From assembly GCA_038373885.1 (NCBI GenBank), contig JAWZYV010014444.1:1-64000 (forward strand): a stretch of DNA of 64,000 bases. Reading direction: 5' to 3'. This stretch comes from Cheiracanthium punctorium (Eukaryota; Arthropoda; Arachnida; Araneae; Cheiracanthiidae). Under the pieces are notes generated by a model that was not told the origin of the DNA, made no database searches, and saw only the letters and a program-made list of their open reading frames with translations. The position numbers and the translations under genes were made by a program. Of the stretch, positions 34,806 to 45,119 are shown piece by piece. Within the stretch, counting starts at the first letter, position 1, and the number at the start of each line of letters is the position of its first letter.

Positions 34806-34985
34806 AATTAATTTTTATAAGTCAGTCTTTTTTGATAGATCTGATGGACACTAAACCGCACTCTCCACTTAGATGAATAATCGTCTAGAATGTAAGTAAT
34901 TCACATTAAAAAAATATCCTATAAATTTTTTAATTTTGTGTTTATTTAAAACAAAACAGTTATATTGGTTTGATTCAATTATTTT

Positions 34986-35101
34986 AATTGTTCCCAGTAG
35001 TTGAAATAAGAAATTGCTTTTGATGTGAATGAGCAATTATGCTAATTGTTCCTAGTAGTTGAAATAAGAAATTGCTTTTGATGTGAATGAGCAGATGTAC
35101 A
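34986..35101 (+). repeat. 58-bp tandem duplication
   Basis: AATTGTTCCCAGTAGTTGAA plus ATAAGAAATTGCTTTTGATG and TGAATGAGCA starts at 34986 and again at 35044 with one or two differences. Recent slippage-type duplication. Confidence 0.9.
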
Positions 35102-35354
35102 AACATATACATCTATGTATACTATTAAATATATATTCTGCACTTTTTAAGTGTGTATAGCTTGTTAGTATGCAAGTATAGTATGAAAATAATTATAAAT
35201 GTATATACACACACTTTTTTACCTAGTATGTCATTAACTTGTTGGACTTCTATGAGGAATTTCCTTTTAGCTGTATAAATATTTTAATCATTAGCTCACT
35301 TTAAAACTGCGTATTTTGTGTTAAATTTTTACTTCTGTACAGTGGGGTCCATAG

Positions 35355-35668
35355 GCCATAATGTAAAAGGAATCTTTTTTGTAGCCCTGTAAATAAATTG
35401 TAAGTCCTATATGCACCAAAATCAATACCGGTCTTGCGATGGTGGTTATAACAAATATACCCAATTTGAGCTCAATCGAATGCACCATTTAGGAGGTATC
35501 GTGTTCACTCACATACACACACACATTCATACATCTCGTAAAAAAAGCATAAATGAATTCAGAAGACCTATCAAAACGTGTAAATACACCAAAATCTCAA
35601 ATTTGAATTTTTCATGCTTACAATACTTTTCTTACATGGTACATGCTTGGAAAGTAAAAACAGCATAA
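35355..35668 (+). repeat. Dispersed repeat, copy of 2450-2770 in inverse orientation
   Basis: See the 2.5-kb copy for the shared phrases. The embedded (CA)n tract is retained here at about 35509-35524. The 85-codon frame 35411-35668 follows the repeat and is not credible as a gene. Confidence 0.7.
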
Positions 35669-36474
35669 AATTAAAACCAAGTTTTAAATGTGGCTTTTTT
35701 CCTCCCTTAATTTTAATTAAACATTATAAAAAAATTTCCTTTTCTTTAATAAGTTTAATAGGGATGTAACGGATATTTGGCTGACTTTTCAATATCCTTC
35801 TTCTGCAAGACTTCTCTGCTGGATATCTGGCTATATACTACTACAGTTCTATCTATAATAGACATCGGACAGAATGGAAAATTATATTTGAATATACTTA
35901 TAATAAAATGATACATAAAACAGGGACATATTTTTTAACTGAAGAAACAGCAAGTTTAACACTCGAAATGGATGATTCAAAATAAACGCACAATTTCAAC
36001 AGTTAATTCACAATTTCAACAGTTAACATAACACACAATTTCAACAATTTTTGAGCACATTTATAACTAGTTAGGCTAGGGTCAGACGGGGTAAAATGAC
36101 CATAAATTTAGCTATTTTCAACTTTACTAAGCTACACACCTAAAATGATGCAACATATTTCAAATATTTTACGTCGGACTATCTCAGAGTAACTACAAAT
36201 TTTTGTTTTTTTCTTTTACGAACATTAAAACTCCTTGATCATTAATTCTTTTTGGCTTGTTATGATCATTTTACCCCATAGTATGGGGTAAAATGATTGT
36301 AGATGAAAAAAATGAAACAGCTCATAGAAAATGATGTTATATGAATAAGATCAACTCGAAAATAGATAACAAATATTTTATTAAACAGTTTTACAGACAA
36401 TTTTAACTTATTAATATAGCCCATATTAATAAGTTAAAACTAGGGTTTAACTTATTAATATAGCCCGTATAGTA

Positions 36475-36560
36475 GCTATATTAAGTACTTGCTGCTACCC
36501 GCGACTTCGTCCGCGTTAGCAGCAAGTACTTAATTATATAGCAAGTACTATTCATTATCT
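36475..36560. repeat. Palindrome with AGTACTTGCTGCTA arms
   Basis: TAAGTACTTGCTGCTA and TAGCAGCAAGTACTTA flank a CCCGCGACTTCGTCCGCG core that itself folds (CGCG...CGCG). The arms are 15-16 bp and perfect or nearly so. The core is similar to the CCCGCG-type starts of widespread arthropod repeats. Confidence 0.75.
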
Positions 36561-36786
36561 GGCTTTAGAGTTAGGTCCCGAGAGAAGTGAAGCATGTGTG
36601 AATAACACATATGTTTGCGACAAAAGAAACTGCATTTAAATATTATTTGCTTTTTACTTATTTTAAATGAAGTATAATGCATGGTAGTATACTTCATTTA
36701 AAATAAGAGTATGCAGAGTTACTAAATTTAGATTATTTTCAGGCATTTGGCGAATAGAGACAGTTACGACAGTATTTGCGAACTGT

Positions 36787-37620
36787 TTTGAGTGTTCTTG
36801 TAAAAAAAATATTTATGCTATAGGCATGAACTTTAGCCTATGTTAATCAGGAATAGTGTAGCTTTCTATTAGCGAAAAAGTTTTAGAATCTGTTCTATAG
36901 TTACAGAGATACCCAGAGAGCGTAATGTATTAGAATTATTTTGAGTGTTCCTGTAAAGGAACTATTTTCACTACATGCATGAATTTTAGCCTATAATACT
37001 CAAGAATAGTGTAGCTTACTATCAGTGAAAAAAGTTTTGGAATCGGTTCAGTACTTACAGAGATACACGTAGAGCGTAATGTAATTCTTATGAGTATCCC
37101 TGTAAAAGAACTATTTGTGATATATGCATAAAAGGTAGCCTGTAACACTCAGGGTCCCACCAGTGTCTAAGAGGTTCTGCTCTCAGGCTGGAGGTGCCAG
37201 GTTCAAATCCCGGTCCCGCTCGTCGACCTAGCTGCTCGCAGTTTTCCGTGGTTTTCTCCAAAACCTCGCGTAAATACGGGCTAGTATCCCTTAGAAAGTT
37301 CCCCACAGAGGAATTCCCCATATATAGTCCTAGTACCTTAGTGCTGTCAATCGGACTTAATCCACAAACAAACAAACAATAATACTCAGTGTAATTTTCA
37401 ATCGGTGAAAAAATTTTTAGAATCGGTTTAGTAGCTATAATATTTCCATAGAGTGCAATGCATTAGAATTATTTTGAGTGTTTTTGTAAAAGAAATATTT
37501 ATGCTATATGCATGAAAGGTTTCCTGTATGTTAATCCAGGGCATAAGCTATCTTCATTACAAATTTTTCCGAATCCGTTCAACCCGTTTTGTGTGATTCA
37601 GTCAAAAACATCTAAACACA
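36787..37620 (+). repeat. About 150-bp tandem repeat, four copies, third interrupted by a SINE
   Basis: TTTTGAGTGTTCCTGTAAAG, a GCATGAATTTTAGCCTAT phrase, AATAGTGTAGCTT and GGAATCGGTTCAG start at about 36787, 36941, 37089 and 37473. Removing the SINE and one target duplication from the third restores a period near 150. The AATCGGTTCAG phrase and the terminal TTTCGCATTTATAATATTAG (about 38279-38300) resemble the 3' tails of RTE-type LINE elements; that is inference. Confidence 0.75.
37153..37380 (+). mobile_element. tRNA-derived SINE inserted in a tandem repeat
   Basis: The B box is GGTTCAAATCC (37200-37210) within a tRNA-like CAGGTTCAAATCCCGGTCCC. The body has GTGGTTTTCTCCAAAACCT and CGCGTAAATACGGGCTAGT, related to the family A body at 19.85 kb. 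The tail is AAACAAACAAACAAT. AACACTCAG (37144-37152) and AATACTCAG (37381-37389) make a short target duplication with one mismatch. Confidence 0.8.
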
Positions 37621-37629
37621 CAAACGTAC

Positions 37630-38811
37630 ACATATGTATTATTGGTAGGATTTGGAAATTTATGAACTTTAAAACACATTTGGACTTTTCTTTCTAGTGC
37701 TTTTTAATTTGGCGTAAAATCAACATAATTTCCATACCATTTAATGTTTTTCAAATGCATGTGAATTTGCAAATAGAATTTCTGCTTTATTTCAAAGCAT
37801 AAATTGTTTTGTGCACGCGATAAAACGGTTTTTAATTAATAATAAGAAAAGTAGTTAAAATTTCAAAATTCTGTGCCTCAGGTGCACTTTACCGAAATCA
37901 TGGGCTTATATGCTCAAATTTTCAAAGCTCTGCTTTCTGTAGATTTGTCTGGAGAACATTCATTTTTATTATTATAGATAGATAGATTTGGCATAAAACT
38001 GGCATAATTTCCGTGGTATTTAATGTTTTTCAGATGCACATGCTTTTTCATTGAAGTAATAACATTCTTGTTAGCTCAAAACATAAATCGTTTGATACAG
38101 GCGAAACTCGCCAAGCATGGCAACATAAAAATGGTTTTTAATTAATAATTAAAAAGTAATTAAAAATTTTAAATTCTAAGTAGCCTATAACCTTCTCCAG
38201 GGTCCCATCTATATCTAAACCAAAATTCATTCTAATCGATTCAGCGGTTTAGACGTGAAAGTATCATAAACAAACTCACTTTCGCATTTATAATATTAGT
38301 TAGGATTAAATTGTAAATAGCTGCTTTTCTGCAGATAAAATCTGTCCAAAAATGTTTAATAAAACTTTTACCACAGCCCTTCAGAGCCAGCAGATATTTT
38401 GTCCGAAAGAGGTGTTATGGTCATGCCATTTTGAACTCTTCTTTCAACTCTTTTTAAATAAGAATTGGGCATTTTCTTCACAAAACTTTAAGAATAGCAT
38501 ACTTTCTTTTTTTCATGGTCTTCATGCTTTTCTTCAAAATGTGCAGCAAATATATCCTCTGTTAGCATTTATTTATAAATGTATGATTCTAATATTGTAA
38601 GTTTTGGGTTATTTTTCTCATTTTCAGTTAAAAATAAAAGTATGAAGAATAACAGAATCTATTTATTTATTCATGTTATTATTAATATCTTATAAAATAT
38701 ATTACAGATGAAAAAAAAAATCTAAAATGATACATGTATTCTTTAAATGCAAGCCTAGCAGTATGATCATTTTACCCCACTTTCTTTGAACTACTCCAAA
38801 ATAAAAACATA
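37630..38811. other. A+T-rich repeat body, no gene
   Basis: Further degenerate tail-like phrases (TTTGGCATAAAACTGGCATAAT at 37989 echoing TTTGGCGTAAAATCAACATAAT at 37709) indicate an old duplication with a period near 280. The open frame 38352-38600 has no domain. Confidence 0.5.
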
Positions 38812-39113
38812 CTAGCTGGAACCCGTCGAATTCGACGGTCACTTTATTGACAGTAATATTCAAAAATAAATGGGAACGATCAAGAATGTCACCAAGGTCT
38901 TGAACAAAACTAACAGGAAAAATCAAAGAGCGACGCGGACGGAAGATGACTTGTGACAGAAAGTAAGCAAAAGGTTTCACGTCAGTTCTTAGCAACTGTA
39001 CAATGACAATGAAATGATTAAAATCTTTAAAATTTGTTTTTGACTATCTTTATTAAGTTAAAAAAAAGAAGATTTGATATTAAATGACGAATGAGCAAAT
39101 ACAGTTACAAATT
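38812..39113 (-). mobile_element. Helitron 3' terminal region
   Basis: Read on the minus strand, this stretch ends with a perfect 16-bp palindrome (CCGTCGAATTCGACGG, 38823-38838), then GTTCCAG and CTAG, followed by a T at 38811. Hairpin, then CTRR, then host T is the defining Helitron 3' end. It lies directly downstream of the helicase fragment on the same strand, which supports the assignment. Confidence 0.8.
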
Positions 39114-39287
39114 CTAATTGAGCATTTCGTTGATGAAGACGATATTTTGGGTAAAGTCATCGACCACGAAACGTCCAGGTGAATTCTCTTTAATGATCTT
39201 GACTGCCACAGCATTCTTTGATCTAACCATTGAAAGAGTGACATACAACATTCCATGAGAAAATACGGGTGCAGAAAGGTAAAAGCC
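39114..39287 (-). pseudogene. C-terminal fragment of a Helitron Rep/helicase protein
   Basis: About 57 codons on the minus strand read GFYLSAPVFSHGMLYVTLSM, then VRSKNAVAVKI and DDFTQNIVF, ending at a stop at 39114-39116. This is the conserved end of Pif1-type Helitron helicases, which normally have PVFSHGQLYVALSRVRS; here SH-G-LYV-LS-VRS is kept, with Arg replaced by Met in the SRVRS motif (SMVRS). In intact proteins the segment is motif VI of a 5'-to-3' DNA helicase used for rolling-circle transposition. Sequence upstream is not recognisable as Rep or helicase, so the protein is truncated and dead. A CTCTTGCAG just upstream could be read as a splice acceptor but is more likely chance. Confidence 0.8.
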
Positions 39288-39289
39288 AA

Positions 39290-39680
39290 AAGTATGAAGC
39301 GAAAATAGTGAAAAATTTCGGAATTCTGCAAGAGACAAAAAAAATGTAATCCGCCAAATGGCGTTCGCGTGCTCCCTGCTTTATTTGCCTTTTCTCAAGC
39401 TACCCTCGATGGTAAAGATCCAGTATCAGACAGAAAACTGAAAAATTAAAGAAATAAAAGATAAATCGCTAACTAAAGGAGTTTATAACTGCCATCAATG
39501 TCGTTAAGAAACCACAATGTATTTGTGTAGAGAAAAGTTTGAAAAAAATCTTAAATACTTTCATATTTTAAATACTCACCAAAATGCTGTATATTAAAAG
39601 CATATCATAATCCATGCGCTGTCCCTATTTTTCTTCCTTGTTTCATTAAATTGAAAAGCGTATCATTATTCATAGCCGTG
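39290..39680. repeat. Repeat shared with 46350-46550
   Basis: TTAAATACTCACCAAAATGC, TATATTAAAAGCATATCATAA, CCATGCG and GCGTATCATTATTCAT at 39565-39672 line up with 46417-46522 in the same orientation, about 80% alike. The 61-codon frame at 46357-46542 lies in the other copy and is not a supported gene. Confidence 0.6.
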
Positions 39681-39869
39681 CCGTATTTTTCTTTGCACAA
39701 AACATTTCTTTGGAATCGAAATCTATAGCTGCTAAAACTTGTTTTACAATCTTCGCCAAACATGAGTGTGCTATATTTGTCTTTCTCGTTGCATAAAACA
39801 GATCTTTGGAATTAATATCTATATTAAATTTGCCTACTAAAGCTATTTTACAACCATCGCCAGGCATGG
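39675..39869. repeat. Two-copy tandem repeat of about 90 bp
   Basis: TATTTTTCTTTGCACAAAAC, TTTGGAATCGAAATCTATA, TTTTACAATCTTCGCCAAACATG recur once, diverged, at 39772-39869. This keeps a minus-strand frame open over 79 codons without any domain. Confidence 0.6.
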
Positions 39870-40097
39870 TTCGGTTTTTAAGTTTTTTTGCCGCAAACGT
39901 GGCGATCAATTATCAAAAATCGCAAACCTTGTCAGACTTATTCTCCCCCCCCCCTTTCCGCGTTATGTAGCAAACACATTTAAAAAGATTTCCACCGTGA
40001 CAGTTCATCTCTACAAAACTTGTCTACAAATCATATCGACAGAATCGAGTAGACAAAGTCTGGGCGTGAACGAAATAGCACCCTAGTGCTAAAAAGC

Positions 40098-40470
40098 GAT
40101 AAAATAAAGAAGGCTTTTTATGACAGCAAAATCTATTTAATAAACCACAATGTTATTTCTATGACGAAAAATTGCACATTTGAAGTTCCGCTACGGAGCT
40201 TACGCATATCAATCGTTTACGTAAGATCGTTTTTTAGAACAACACATTTATTATCACTACACACTGTTGCCACACAACATTTAGAAACTGATGCAATTTT
40301 TAACAAATATTTTCCCAACTGAATCAAACCTTGCGGAGCTTACGCATAAAAATATCGTCTGCCAACAATGGGGTTAATAAACCACAATATTATTTCTATG
40401 GCGAAAATAAAAATATCGTCTGCGTTAATAAACCACAATGTTATTTCTATGGCGAAAATTTGCACCTTTG
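40098..40470 (+). repeat. Three copies of a TAATAAACCACAATGTTATT phrase
   Basis: The phrase followed by TCTATGGCGAAAAT occurs at about 40136, 40373 and 40430; GGAGCTTACGCATA occurs at 40196 and 40335. Part of the interior of the candidate 5.1-kb element. Confidence 0.75.
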
Positions 40471-41370
40471 TCGTTCCGCCACGCCTAAACCGTTCGACTT
40501 TTTCTGATTTTCTCTTTTGATGGCACATCTAGGGGCCCAGACCTTTCTTCAGACACCTCAACCGAGTTTTTACACCCAGCCGTTCTCTGGATTCGGTTGT
40601 CGAAAGAAAAACATGTTTCAAAATAATATATAGATATGTAAAGATATTTAGTTTTTGTAAGTCAATTATAAAAAAATACTTATGGCGTAAATGATGTGTG
40701 TGAAACATGCTTGCAATTATTGTTCTGATGTCATTATATAAAAAAAAAATGAAAAAACACACTTGATAACTAAATACATGTTTAGTGCCGGATATTCGAT
40801 CGGGCAACCAAAGGAGCTTCGGATATCCGATATCTGGCACAATCAGTATCCGTCACATCCCTAAATCTTAACACAGAATATAAAACTTACCACTGAAAAA
40901 TGGAAAGTAAACACCCAAAATTAGGGTATTTAACCCTGATTTTGGGTGTTCACTCGAGGTAAAGTAAATACCTTACCTACTTGGCATTTACCCAAACCAC
41001 ATCTTTAGTGAGAAATTCTCACCCATTTTTTTCTGTAATGAAAAATCTGTGGGACAAACTTCTGAAGGGAATAGATTAGACAAGCAAGAATCGGATACAC
41101 AATGGAAGACTAAGGAGCAGGCTTAATTTATGAAAACAAATACAATCATATTTTTCCTGTAAATATGCAGAACAATTACCAATTTTACACTATTCTTTAA
41201 CACTTTTTAAAAAATTACAGACGTGTATATTCATTACTCAAAGAGTAAACTGTAACTAATCAGATTTGGTGTATTAGTTAAAAGAAGTAATTAATGCAAG
41301 AAAATGGACAGTTAATTAAAAAAAAAGGAAATAAATTCATTAGTTTTAAAGTACAAATACATTTAGTAAA

Positions 41371-41790
41371 AAGTACAAATACAGATACTGCTGCTTTCAA
41401 ATGCACAGCAGAATTATATGAGCACTCATAAGGTATTTAAAAAATAGAATGAACATACAATATATTTACAAACTTGATTTGATGAGTTATGCACTTACTT
41501 AGCATGGAGTGATCATGATTTATATCGTAGTCCGGCACTTTCCTATAGGAAGGAATAACCCTCTCTCGTAGCTTGTTAACTTGTGCAGATGCTCAGTTTA
41601 GCCACAACATCTATATTTCAGTAAACTTTCAGCATCTGATCCTATTTTACAAGCCAAAAAAGTGCAAATACAGATACTGCTGCTTTTAAATGCACAGCAG
41701 AATTGTATCAGCACTCATTAGGCATTTAAAAAATACAACAAACAAAATTAATTACAAATCAAATTTGATGCATAACCAAGTACATTAAGT
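41371..41790 (+). repeat. Direct repeat of about 130 bp
   Basis: AAATACAGATACTGCTGCTTT, AAATGCACAGCAGAATT, AGCACTCATAAGG(T/C)ATTTAA at 41376-41450 recur at 41667-41735 with a few changes. The region 40870-41370 has no recognised feature. Confidence 0.8.
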
Positions 41791-41794
41791 TAGA

Positions 41795-42410
41795 ACTATG
41801 TAACATATTTTTCAATAAAACCTTTGGAAATATGTGTTTATAAATAAAATAAATAAACCATTTAATACATAATTAGAAAACGAAGATCTTCTAATTGCTA
41901 TAGCATTTGAGGGATTATATTTATTTATTGCTTTAATGAATGATTAAAAGAATCTAATACTGCATTTGTGAACTAGATAAATTTTCATACAAGTTTTAAA
42001 ACATTATAAGGTCTATGTTCCGTATCCGGTGCCCCTTGGTTCTGGCGACATCGTGAGCGATGTTCAACGTTAGTAAAGTATCCTGCCGATGGTTGTTTGA
42101 CTGGCAACCATAAAGAAATGTGTAGAGCTTGGCGACGTTTTTTTGGAGGAATGATAATGCGTCAAATATTGTAAATTGGATAATTTAGAACTATTGAAAG
42201 ATGCGAAATTTCTTGCACTTTCGGGCATGCGTAATAGTTGTTTTTTAATCTAGCTACTGAGTGACGTAAGCAGATGAATGTAACGAATTCGCTTGCTCAA
42301 TTTGACGTCACTAAGCTGTTAATTTGCGTTTTGTGCATGCGTTATTGTTATTTTTCGTTTTTTCCTGTTCTTTCGTCTACTATTCTAATTTGCTTCAACT
42401 TGTACTAATG
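41795..42410. other. A+T-rich DNA left of the minisatellite
   Basis: Two GCATGCGT phrases (42226 and 42335) and two TGACGT phrases (42262 and 42304) suggest a decayed duplication. No gene. Confidence 0.4.
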
Positions 42411-43200
42411 TTTTTTTTGGGGTATCGCAGAGGGGCCCGCGTTAGCATATTTTCGATGGGGCCCTTTGGAGGCGGTGGCCAGACCCACTGTTGTTTTTTT
42501 TGGGTCTCGCAGAGGGGCTCGCGTTAGCATATTATCGAGGGGGCCCCCTTGAGGAGTAGGCCGGACCCACTGATGTTTTTTTTGGATCTCGCAGAGGGGC
42601 CCGCGTTAGCATATTTTCGAAGGGGCCCCTTGAGGCGTTGGCCGGACCCACTGATGTTTTTTTTTGGGTCTCGCAGACGGGCCCGCCCGGACCCACTGAT
42701 GATTTTTTTGGGTCTCGCAGAGGGGCCCGCCCGGACCCACTGATGTTTTTTTTGGATCTCGCAGAGGGGCCCGCGTTAGCATATTTTCGAAGGGGCCCCC
42801 TTGAGGCGTTGGCCGGACCCACTGATGTTTTTTTTTGGGTCTCGCAGAGGGGCCCGCCCAGACCCACTGATGATTTTTTTGGATCTCGCAGAGGGGCCCG
42901 CCCGGACCCACTGATGTTTTTTTTCGATCTCGCAGAGGGGCCCGCGTTAGCATATTTTCGAAGGGACCCCCTTGAGGCGTTGGCCGGACCCACTGATGTT
43001 TTTTTTGGGTCTCGCAGAGGGGCCCGCGTTAGCATATTTTCGAGGGGGCCCCCTTGAGGCGTTGGCCGGACCCACTGATGTTTTTTTAGGTCTCGCAGAG
43101 GGGCTCGCGTTAGCATATTTTCGAGGGGGCCCTTTGGAGGAGGTGGCCGGACCCACTGATGTTTTTTTGGGGGTGTCGCAGAGGGGCGCGCGCCCCCTCC
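42411..43200 (+). repeat. Minisatellite with 82-bp and 44/45-bp units in higher-order pattern
   Basis: The anchor GGACCCACTGATG begins at 42481 (variant), 42563, 42644, 42689, 42733, 42815, 42860, 42904, 42986, 43068 and 43149. Spacings are 82, 81, 45, 44, 82, 45, 44, 82, 82 and 81. Long units contain GTCTCGCAGAGGGGCCCGCG, TTAGCATATTTTCGA and CCTTGAGGCGTTGGCC; short units lack about 37 bp after GGGGCCCGC. Because units rarely contain stops, long open frames occur on both strands (up to 194 codons on minus), none of which is a gene. Confidence 0.95.
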
Positions 43201-43325
43201 AAGAAAAATGTTTTTACACTACATAAATGGAGCTTTTACCAATATTTAGCAGGCTTTACACTAGATAAAATGAATATTCACAATTTGCGCACTCCTCCGA
43301 AAGAGTTTCTGGTTCCGCCCTTGGA

Positions 43326-43425
43326 GAACATATGTAAAGCTGACGTCATAAACTTGAAAATCGTCTGGATTTTTTATCACATGTTGGTCTGGAAAATCGT
43401 TTTTTTTTTAATCAGAATTTGAAAG
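43326..43425 (+). repeat. Dispersed repeat shared with 34670-34805
   Basis: GAACATATGTAAAGCTGACG, TCATAAACTTGAAAATCGTC, TGGATTTTTTATCACATG and TTGGTCTGGAAAA match the 34.7-kb copy. Confidence 0.65.
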
Positions 43426-43429
43426 GCAA

Positions 43430-43800
43430 TTCTGAAAATTAAACGCGGTGCATTTGAATTTTCATTTAGTGTTAATTGCATGAAGATTGAAGTTTGGTGT
43501 TCTTTGATTCTGAGTGGAATAAGTTTGTGTTGGATTTTCCTTGTGTTTTTGATTCCGTTTTACGGAGCCTTTACCGTAAGTTAGTGAGCGTCTCGGGGAA
43601 TTTCGTCGTTATTTCGTCTTGGGGAATTTCATCGTTGTAATGGATGTTCCCGGTCATTCCATTAAAAAATGAGGTGGGAAACTTGAGGTAAGTGCTTGTT
43701 TAATCTACTTTTTCTAATGTTTTGTTGTGGATTTAACTGTTTTATATAGTGTCATTTACTTAGAATTTGTGTTTCTTAAATTTTAGTGGTATATACTAGT
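43430..43800 (+). other. Possible non-coding exon with strong splice donor
   Basis: 43560-43690 has balanced composition with two GGGGAATTTCRTCGTT phrases, ending in GAAACTTGAG followed by GTAAGT at 43687-43692. It could be a 5' exon of an unseen gene to the right, or chance. Confidence 0.25.
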
Positions 43801-43809
43801 GTTTATTCG

Positions 43810-43975
43810 TCACAAGAAGGCGATAGCCGTTGGAGCTTGGCGGTCGCCAGGGTGGCTTGGCGCCATGGCTGGAGCTTGGCGCCAAGATCTGTAGCGCTCG
43901 CACTTGGCGATCGCCAAGCTCCAGCGGCTATCGCCGTGTTTACATGAGGGGCACCGTCTTGTATGATTTTACCCA
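43810..43975. repeat. Large G+C-rich palindrome, relative of the 23.4-kb hairpin
   Basis: GGCGATAGCCGTTGGAGCTTGGCG at the left is mirrored by CGCCAAGCTCCAGCGGCTATCGCC at the right; a second inner pair (GGCTGGAGCTTGGCGCCA) adds complexity. The right shoulder (GTTTACATGAGG, CACCGTCTTGTATGATTTTAC) is the reverse complement of the left shoulder at 23.38-23.41 kb. The 62-codon minus frame here is a by-product. Confidence 0.75.
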
Positions 43976-43991
43976 TTATAAATGCAGACAC

Positions 43992-44757
43992 TTACAAAGA
44001 TGAAACTGAAAAAAAAAAAAAATAATAATAATAATAATGTTAATAAATTAAAAGCTAAAATCATTATAAGAATGCTGATACTCAAAAATATATTAAGTAA
44101 ACTAGGGTCAGAATCAATTAATAAAGGCACGGATTTACCGTACATGCACATTTATTTGTAAAATTCACAAATCTCACACAAAAATGCCCATTTATTAATA
44201 ATAAGATCAGGAAATTAAAAAATGGCAATATGGAAAAGAACCTATTAAAACAAAGCTACTCTCACTGCTTAACAAAATGGGGAGGTTCTCAATTCCTATG
44301 ATTAAGCAACATTTATGCACTAAGATGAAAAGTAAATACATAAATGTTAAATCATAACTACATAAATGTTAACACTTTGAAAATATGAATAAACCCCACT
44401 GCTAGAACACCTCTGATTGGTCTACTTCGATATCACCTCTAAAAGTTGTTTTGGAGAAAATGATCCGGGTATTTTCTGACGTCAGAGATAATGATCATCA
44501 TTTTCTTTGAGTTTGCATACGAGATCGTGATGCTATCATTATTTTTTGGAAAATGATTGTATCAGTATCGTTTCATTAGTTGAGTTGTCTGCATACAGGG
44601 GTATAATCCTAATCAACACCTTCATCTTCCTATAGTGTATAATAATTTAATACCTAATAAATTAAGAGGAAATTAGACACTGCATTTTTACAAATAAATC
44701 AAAAATTCACACATACTGTGTAGTAGTTGTACCTCCAAAAGAATAGGATGTTCTTTA
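43992..44757. other. A+T-rich DNA downstream of the THAP exon, probable intron
   Basis: If the THAP exon belongs to a live gene its intron starts at 44792 and runs left through here. I see no second exon. A TTATTATTATT tract is at 44020-44040 on the minus strand. Confidence 0.4.
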
Positions 44758-44792
44758 TCATTTATTTTTCATCCTCACGAAGCAGGACTTAC

Positions 44793-45033
44793 TTGGCACA
44801 GCATCCTTCGTAAGATGCCATTGATTGCTGGCATTTTGGTATACAAAGCAACTTTCGTCGAAGTGTTCCAAGCATAACTTGGATGAAGTAGGAACAAAGT
44901 TGTCCTGTTTAATGTTGTGCAACCACTGCTTTAAAAGTAATTGCAGAAAGTTGTGGAATGACACTTCAGCCACCCGACATTTTTCTTTGCCATTCTGGTT
45001 GCTACAACTAAACGCAGAACAAATTTGCACCAT
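44793..45033 (-). CDS. THAP-domain zinc-finger exon (first coding exon)
   Basis: The minus strand encodes an N-terminal THAP DNA-binding domain from its start Met. Visible family features are the C2CH zinc ligands Cys5, Cys10, Cys54 and His57 (ICSAFSCSN and LCLEHF), Trp37, the DNFVPT segment, and the closing AVP motif at residues 78-80. The family's usual Pro after the first beta strand is replaced (VSFHNFL). Right after the AVPS codons the DNA reads GTAAGT (intron from 44792), the position where THAP genes commonly splice; the open frame past it (to 44758) is intronic read-through. A TTTTATATTTTAG acceptor-like tract sits just upstream (exon could start at 45049 with a short 5' leader). THAP domains are found in host transcription regulators and in P-element-type transposases, and which this is cannot be decided from one exon. 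Confidence 0.8.
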
Positions 45034-45119
45034 ACTTTCATACGAAACTCTAAAATATAAAATACATGAACTGCATGAAAAATGTACAAATCAATTTTAC
45101 AGAACAGAAATTTAATATA

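Larger units (their letters stand above)
35759..40863. mobile_element. Candidate 5.1-kb DNA transposon with nested insertions
   Basis: The left end TAGGGATGTAACGGATA and reverse-complemented right end TAGGGATGTGACGGATA match at 16 of 17 positions. Flanks are AAGTTTAA (35751-35758) and AATCTTAA (40864-40871), a possible 8-bp duplication with two differences. TATCCGG/CCGGATAT motifs cluster inside both ends. The interior holds RTE-like tandem units, a SINE, Helitron DNA and other short repeats. No transposase is recognised, so pairing of the two ends rests on the TIRs alone. Confidence 0.55.

Noticed and set aside
38352..38600. Possible pogo/CENP-B-type helix-turn-helix fragment on the opposite strand
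   Set aside because: Only a few residues (MPNSYLKR) hinted at it; no further similarity to the family could be traced.
42532..43116. 194-codon minus-strand and 139-codon plus-strand open frames
   Set aside because: Both are read-through of the minisatellite unit; both strands are open at once and the predicted proteins are simply repeated units.
42411..43200. CRISPR array
   Set aside because: Regular spacing, but there are no unique spacers between repeats; it is a eukaryotic minisatellite.
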